A DNA stretch of 7,454 nt, taken from an uncultured Prosthecobacter sp. (GTDB taxonomy: Bacteria > Verrucomicrobiota > Verrucomicrobiia > Verrucomicrobiales > Verrucomicrobiaceae). This document shows positions 5,401-7,454 of the stretch, piece by piece. The number at the start of each line of letters is the position of its first letter. Position 1 is the first letter of the stretch. The notes under the pieces were generated by a model. It saw only the letters and a list, made by a program, of their open reading frames with translations. It was not told the DNA's origin and did not search any database. The stretch spans positions 1 through 7,454 of the forward strand of contig CALDGV010000255.1 of assembly GCA_937941745.1 (NCBI GenBank). The letters are read 5' to 3'. The translations under genes were made by a program, and so were the position numbers.

Positions 5401-7454
5401 CCTCACGCCTGATCACGCCGCTCTGGCCTTCAATCCTGAAATCACGGTCGCCCTGGGTAGCGATCGTACGCTGCTCTGGCCGCAGAACCAGGCAGCCATC
5501 GCGGCGCTGGTCTATGATTTGAACCAGGGGCCCAAAGCGCTGAGCTACCAGTGGAGCAGCGCCTCGACAAAAGTGACTTTTGACAACGCCAAGAGTCCTG
5601 TGGCCATGCTCACCTTTGCTGGTCCGGGTGTTTATGAGATCAGGATGACCGCCACAGATGGAACGAACACGGCCTCTGACACCCTGCTGGTGACGGTGCA
5701 GAACCCGATCACACCGAAGTCCGGTGGCCTGCTGCGGGAGGCATGGACGGGGCTCGGAGGTTCTTCCATCACAGACCTGACCAACGCGGCCGCCTACAAA
5801 GAAAACAAGCCATCCTTCAGGGACATCGTGCCGAACTTTGAGACGCCTGCGAACTGGGGTGACAGCTACGGACAACGCCTCAGCGGCTTCCTCCAGGTGC
5901 CTGTGGAAGGGGATTATGTCTTCCTCATCTCCAGTGATGACCAGAGCGAGCTGTGGCTGAATGCGAATGGCGAAGCTGCCTCTGGTGCTGCCAGAATTTG
6001 TTCGGCTCCATGGGCCACCGGCCGCTACAACTGGACCGCGAATGCTGCGCAGAAATCGGCTGCCGTCCGCCTGGTTCCTGGTCGGCGCTACTACATCATG
6101 GCCCTGCAGAAGGAGGGCGGTGGTGATGACTACCTCGCGGTGGGGTATCGCCTCGCTTCCCAGACGGATGCCCAGACGCAGGTGATCCCAGGAGTGCTGC
6201 TCAGCCCGCCGGATGGTGTCGCTGCCGAGCAGTTCGATTCCGAGATGAGCGTGAAGGCAGGTCCGGCACAGAACGGCTACTGGCCGAAGTCCCGCTACAC
6301 GCTCACTGCCACAGCGGTTGACCTCGTGCCAGGTCCGCAGGCGCTGGCCTACCGATGGAGCGTCGTCAGCGGCCCGAACGGCACGGTTTTTGACTCTCCG
6401 ACTGCGGTCACAACTGGAGCCGAATTTCCTGGACCAGGAACCTATCAGCTTCAGATCACCGCCACGGACGGCAAGTTCAGCCGCAGTGCCACCACTAGCG
6501 TGACCATCGCTCCCGCGCTTGGCGTGGGCACAGGTTCGATCCTGGCGGAGATCTTCGATGGCATCGCGGGAAGCTGGGTCACCGACCTGACGAAGCATGC
6601 CAAGTATCCCAACAGCCCGGACCGGCGGCATCAGCTCCGCAAAGCCGAGCTGCCAAGCAATGCGGGTGACAATTACGGTGCCTTGATCCGCGGCTACCTT
6701 CACGCCCCGGTGACCGGTGTCTATCGTTTCAACCTTGCCTCCGATGACTGGAGCGAGGTGTATCTGAGCACGGACCGCACACCGGAGAAGAAGGATCTGC
6801 TCTGCTTCGTGCCTGCTGGAACCGACTACTATGAGTGGCGTCGGTTCCCAGACTACCAGCTCAGCCGCCCTGTTTCGCTCACGAAGGGCCAGAGCTACTA
6901 CATTGAGGTCCGTTTCAAGGAAAGCGGCTGGCGCGATCACCTCGCCCTGGCCTGGCTCTGCCCGGGCAAGGCGAACTTCGAGGTCATTGATGGTGCCTTC
7001 CTGTCTCCGCTGCAGCTTGCCGACAAGGCGCCGCCCACCATCACGCTCACCGGAGGAAATGCGGTCACGGTCGGTGTTGGCGGTGCTTTTGTGGACCCTG
7101 GGTTTGTCGCGCTGGATGGTGTGGATGGCGACCTCAGCGGTTCGGTGAGAGTCGAAGGCAGCGTCGATACCTCCATCGTGGGCACCTACACGCTGCGCTA
7201 CGTGGTCACGGACAAGTCTGGCAATGAAAGTGTCGTCGCCACACGCCGTGTGACCGTGGCCGTCGCACCGAACACGGCTCCGACCTACCCGGCGGATACC
7301 AGCGGAGCTCATTCCACCACTCCCTGGACGCCACCGGCTGCCATCAGCGACATCGATGCCGCCCGCTTCCTCAAGCACGCCACCTTTGGGCCTACGGAAG
7401 CCGAGATCGCCAGGGTGAAGCAGGTTGGTTACGCCAAGTGGATTGACGATCAGC
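2450..7454 (+). CDS. Giant secreted PA14-repeat / PKD-like protein with C-terminal DUF1800 domain (3' end outside window)
   Basis: One uninterrupted frame of 1,668 codons, still open at the right edge. I translated it line by line and found no stop or frameshift. Residues 1-22 are a signal peptide ending AQA, with cleavage likely before Q23; C15 does not sit in a proper lipobox. Six PA14-like units lie at about residues 26-182, 288-446, 561-722, 830-987, 1092-1254 and 1361-1521. Landmarks are an opening (L)xREVW-like strand, NWADRYG-like, GxYTFYVSGDD, QKSA, GxRYYIE and GGDHLAVAW-like motifs. Five PKD/Ig-like units lie between them (185-287, 447-560, 723-829, 988-1091, 1255-1360), with WxxVSGP and closing DxVTVTV strands. 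A DUF5011-type Ig domain follows (1528-1605; GTYTLRYVVTD, SGNE), then a Pro/Thr-rich linker, then the start of DUF1800 from about 1636 (AARFLKHATFGPT, YAKWIDDQ). DUF1800 is usually about 450-500 residues, so the full protein should exceed 2,100. PA14 domains often bind glycans. The biochemical role of DUF1800 is unknown. A cell-surface or secreted location is inferred. The ATG at 2450 is chosen because it gives a correct signal peptide. Confidence 0.93.
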   Translation, partial: MTKFLSLFGAIWLACILSQAQAQTSGVLREVWTNLEGSTVADLTLAENFPAAPVLRTVDASFSTPVNWAERYGVRMRAYLTPATSGSYTFYVSGDDNCELWLSTNDSPANKVRIATLSGYTNPQQWTKLSSQKSAEIALVAGQRYYIEALMKEGYGGDHLSVGWATSPTGAVSVIPGSVLTPFEVPATNPSGVVVEAGRNQTQFAPNFVVDLQAQALNVADGNVTPSIQWTQVSGKAAQIGSPTLASTKVTLPSAGTYVFRATGSVGSTVSSDEVTVTISAPLAPDAGRALAEYWFGIGGTSVSSISSSVHFPRYPQAHRMVTSLTSNASLADQFGERTRGFLLVPVTGSYRFFLSANETAEFRLSTDDTSGNLALLASVTQAVGVGSFAAQSTQASAPVTLTAGRKYAFEILRKDEWSSDHLSLMWQQPGQEFMSEITGEFLAPPADAASVTAFAQEFKLSQDYNLFAGRDTTLYWPRNTLNLSGFESRRIWGSDTPARLWTMVSGPGAALFSTADKAQTLVTFPRVGTYVLRYAVTTTSNTSTDEVTVRVVNAINANVGSLTRQVWWNRSLSSIAQLRADPSFPNNPDFADTIPDLRQAQSWADRYGTRVTGILNVPAGGMADVNYTFYVSGDDEAEFSISTDATPANLRKVCFTTNATSPEQWTRDASQKSAPIPLKPGGRYFIELVHKEMWSGDHFAVAWSPEGDKLPQVITGSFVEPTQKLAAFDKDLAFYASAGSDRTYWWPHDRIQLSGRIIQVLGSSGSAAALWKQISGPKATILTPASPTSEVIISGIGSYVFELAVTEGARTSRDTVTITVNKAFSTGAGALTRSVWLDVEGGTLANLTTYDPQLAYPHFEDLIPGAEPPRNWADYYGQRLKGFLTVPVAGRYTFWIASDHSADFQIDLKDNLGLRRIAFLDHEGHQPRAWDDHPEQKSAEVELAANTPYPIQILHKEREGGDHVALAMSGPATNGREVVSRAFLTPDHAALAFNPEITVALGSDRTLLWPQNQAAIAALVYDLNQGPKALSYQWSSASTKVTFDNAKSPVAMLTFAGPGVYEIRMTATDGTNTASDTLLVTVQNPITPKSGGLLREAWTGLGGSSITDLTNAAAYKENKPSFRDIVPNFETPANWGDSYGQRLSGFLQVPVEGDYVFLISSDDQSELWLNANGEAASGAARICSAPWATGRYNWTANAAQKSAAVRLVPGRRYYIMALQKEGGGDDYLAVGYRLASQTDAQTQVIPGVLLSPPDGVAAEQFDSEMSVKAGPAQNGYWPKSRYTLTATAVDLVPGPQALAYRWSVVSGPNGTVFDSPTAVTTGAEFPGPGTYQLQITATDGKFSRSATTSVTIAPALGVGTGSILAEIFDGIAGSWVTDLTKHAKYPNSPDRRHQLRKAELPSNAGDNYGALIRGYLHAPVTGVYRFNLASDDWSEVYLSTDRTPEKKDLLCFVPAGTDYYEWRRFPDYQLSRPVSLTKGQSYYIEVRFKESGWRDHLALAWLCPGKANFEVIDGAFLSPLQLADKAPPTITLTGGNAVTVGVGGAFVDPGFVALDGVDGDLSGSVRVEGSVDTSIVGTYTLRYVVTDKSGNESVVATRRVTVAVAPNTAPTYPADTSGAHSTTPWTPPAAISDIDAARFLKHATFGPTEAEIARVKQVGYAKWIDDQ
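2525..7012 (+). repeat. Array of six PA14-like units alternating with five PKD-like units (protein-level repeat)
   Basis: PA14-like units span nucleotides 2525-2995, 3311-3787, 4130-4615, 4937-5410, 5723-6211 and 6530-7012. PKD-like spacers fill 3002-3310, 3788-4129, 4616-4936, 5411-5722 and 6212-6529. Unit starts are 262-273 codons apart, so the duplicated module is PA14 plus PKD, about 265 residues, with a final PA14 lacking its PKD partner and followed by a DUF5011-type domain instead. Similarity is clear in protein motifs but has largely decayed at the DNA level, so the duplications are old. Units 1, 3, 5 and 6 keep an acidic pair (D95-D96, D635-D636, D1163-D1164, D1432-D1433); unit 2 has N358-E359 and unit 4 has D900-H901. 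Boundaries are good to about 10 residues. Confidence 0.85.
7355..7454 (+). other. N-terminal fragment of a DUF1800 domain at the window edge
   Basis: Residues 1636-1668 of the giant protein carry the characteristic opening of DUF1800: AARFLKHATFGPT, then a helix, then GYAKWIDDQ, matching the family pattern of an (A)xRFLxxATFGPT helix followed by Gly-Tyr/Phe-x-x-Trp-(I/L)-x-x-Gln. Only about 33 residues are visible, so the assignment rests on this highly conserved start; the remainder lies past the right edge. Family function is unknown, although genes of this kind are often paired with a DUF1501 gene. Confidence 0.85.

Noticed and set aside
4832..7378. Minus-strand open reading frame of 848 codons opposite the giant gene
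   Set aside because: It lies in codon register with the plus-strand frame, so it stays open simply because that gene uses almost no TTA, CTA or TCA codons there. Its translation has no recognisable domain, whereas the plus strand gives clear PA14 and DUF1800 motifs.
1..7454. CRISPR arrays, tRNA or rRNA genes, insertion sequences, attachment sites
   Set aside because: No short regularly spaced repeats, cloverleaf-like sequence, transposase motif or terminal inverted repeats were seen; non-coding space totals only about 360 bases.

Overview
The window reads as a piece of a GC-rich bacterial chromosome, most likely from the Verrucomicrobiota (a Prosthecobacter- or Verrucomicrobium-like lineage). 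This assignment is inference. It rests on a very large secreted PA14-repeat protein ending in a DUF1800 domain, on start codons without a Shine-Dalgarno sequence at the usual spacing, and on an overall GC-rich coding style. There is no rRNA or other direct taxonomic marker. All three genes supported here lie on the plus strand.

Layout. Positions 1-136 are a promoter-like leader containing an AT-rich perfect inverted repeat (65-89). Positions 137-844 encode a small lipoprotein with a 3D (three-aspartate, MltA-like beta-barrel) domain, probably acting on peptidoglycan. After a 101-base gap, 946-2328 encode Der (EngA), the universal double-GTPase of 50S ribosome assembly. A 121-base intergenic region (2329-2449) holds a tandem imperfect direct repeat and a candidate promoter. 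From 2450 to the right edge one uninterrupted reading frame of 1,668 codons runs off the window. It encodes a signal peptide, six PA14-like units alternating with five PKD/Ig-like units, one DUF5011-type Ig domain, and the first 33 residues of a DUF1800 domain. This gene has no stop inside the window, so it is easy to miss; long antisense reading frames opposite it are artefacts.

How it fits together. Der is housekeeping. The lipoprotein and the giant protein are both exported envelope proteins but show no functional link to Der or to each other beyond adjacency. The giant protein looks like a surface or secreted glycan-binding rod carrying a DUF1800 domain. In planctomycetes, verrucomicrobia and several proteobacteria DUF1800 genes are commonly followed by a DUF1501 gene, so the partner is expected just past the right edge.

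The most interesting items are the highly regular PA14/PKD module array with its DUF1800 fusion, the uneven conservation of the PA14 acidic pair between units, a recurring Trp-Pro motif in the PKD-like units, and a potential hairpin at or just before all three start codons.
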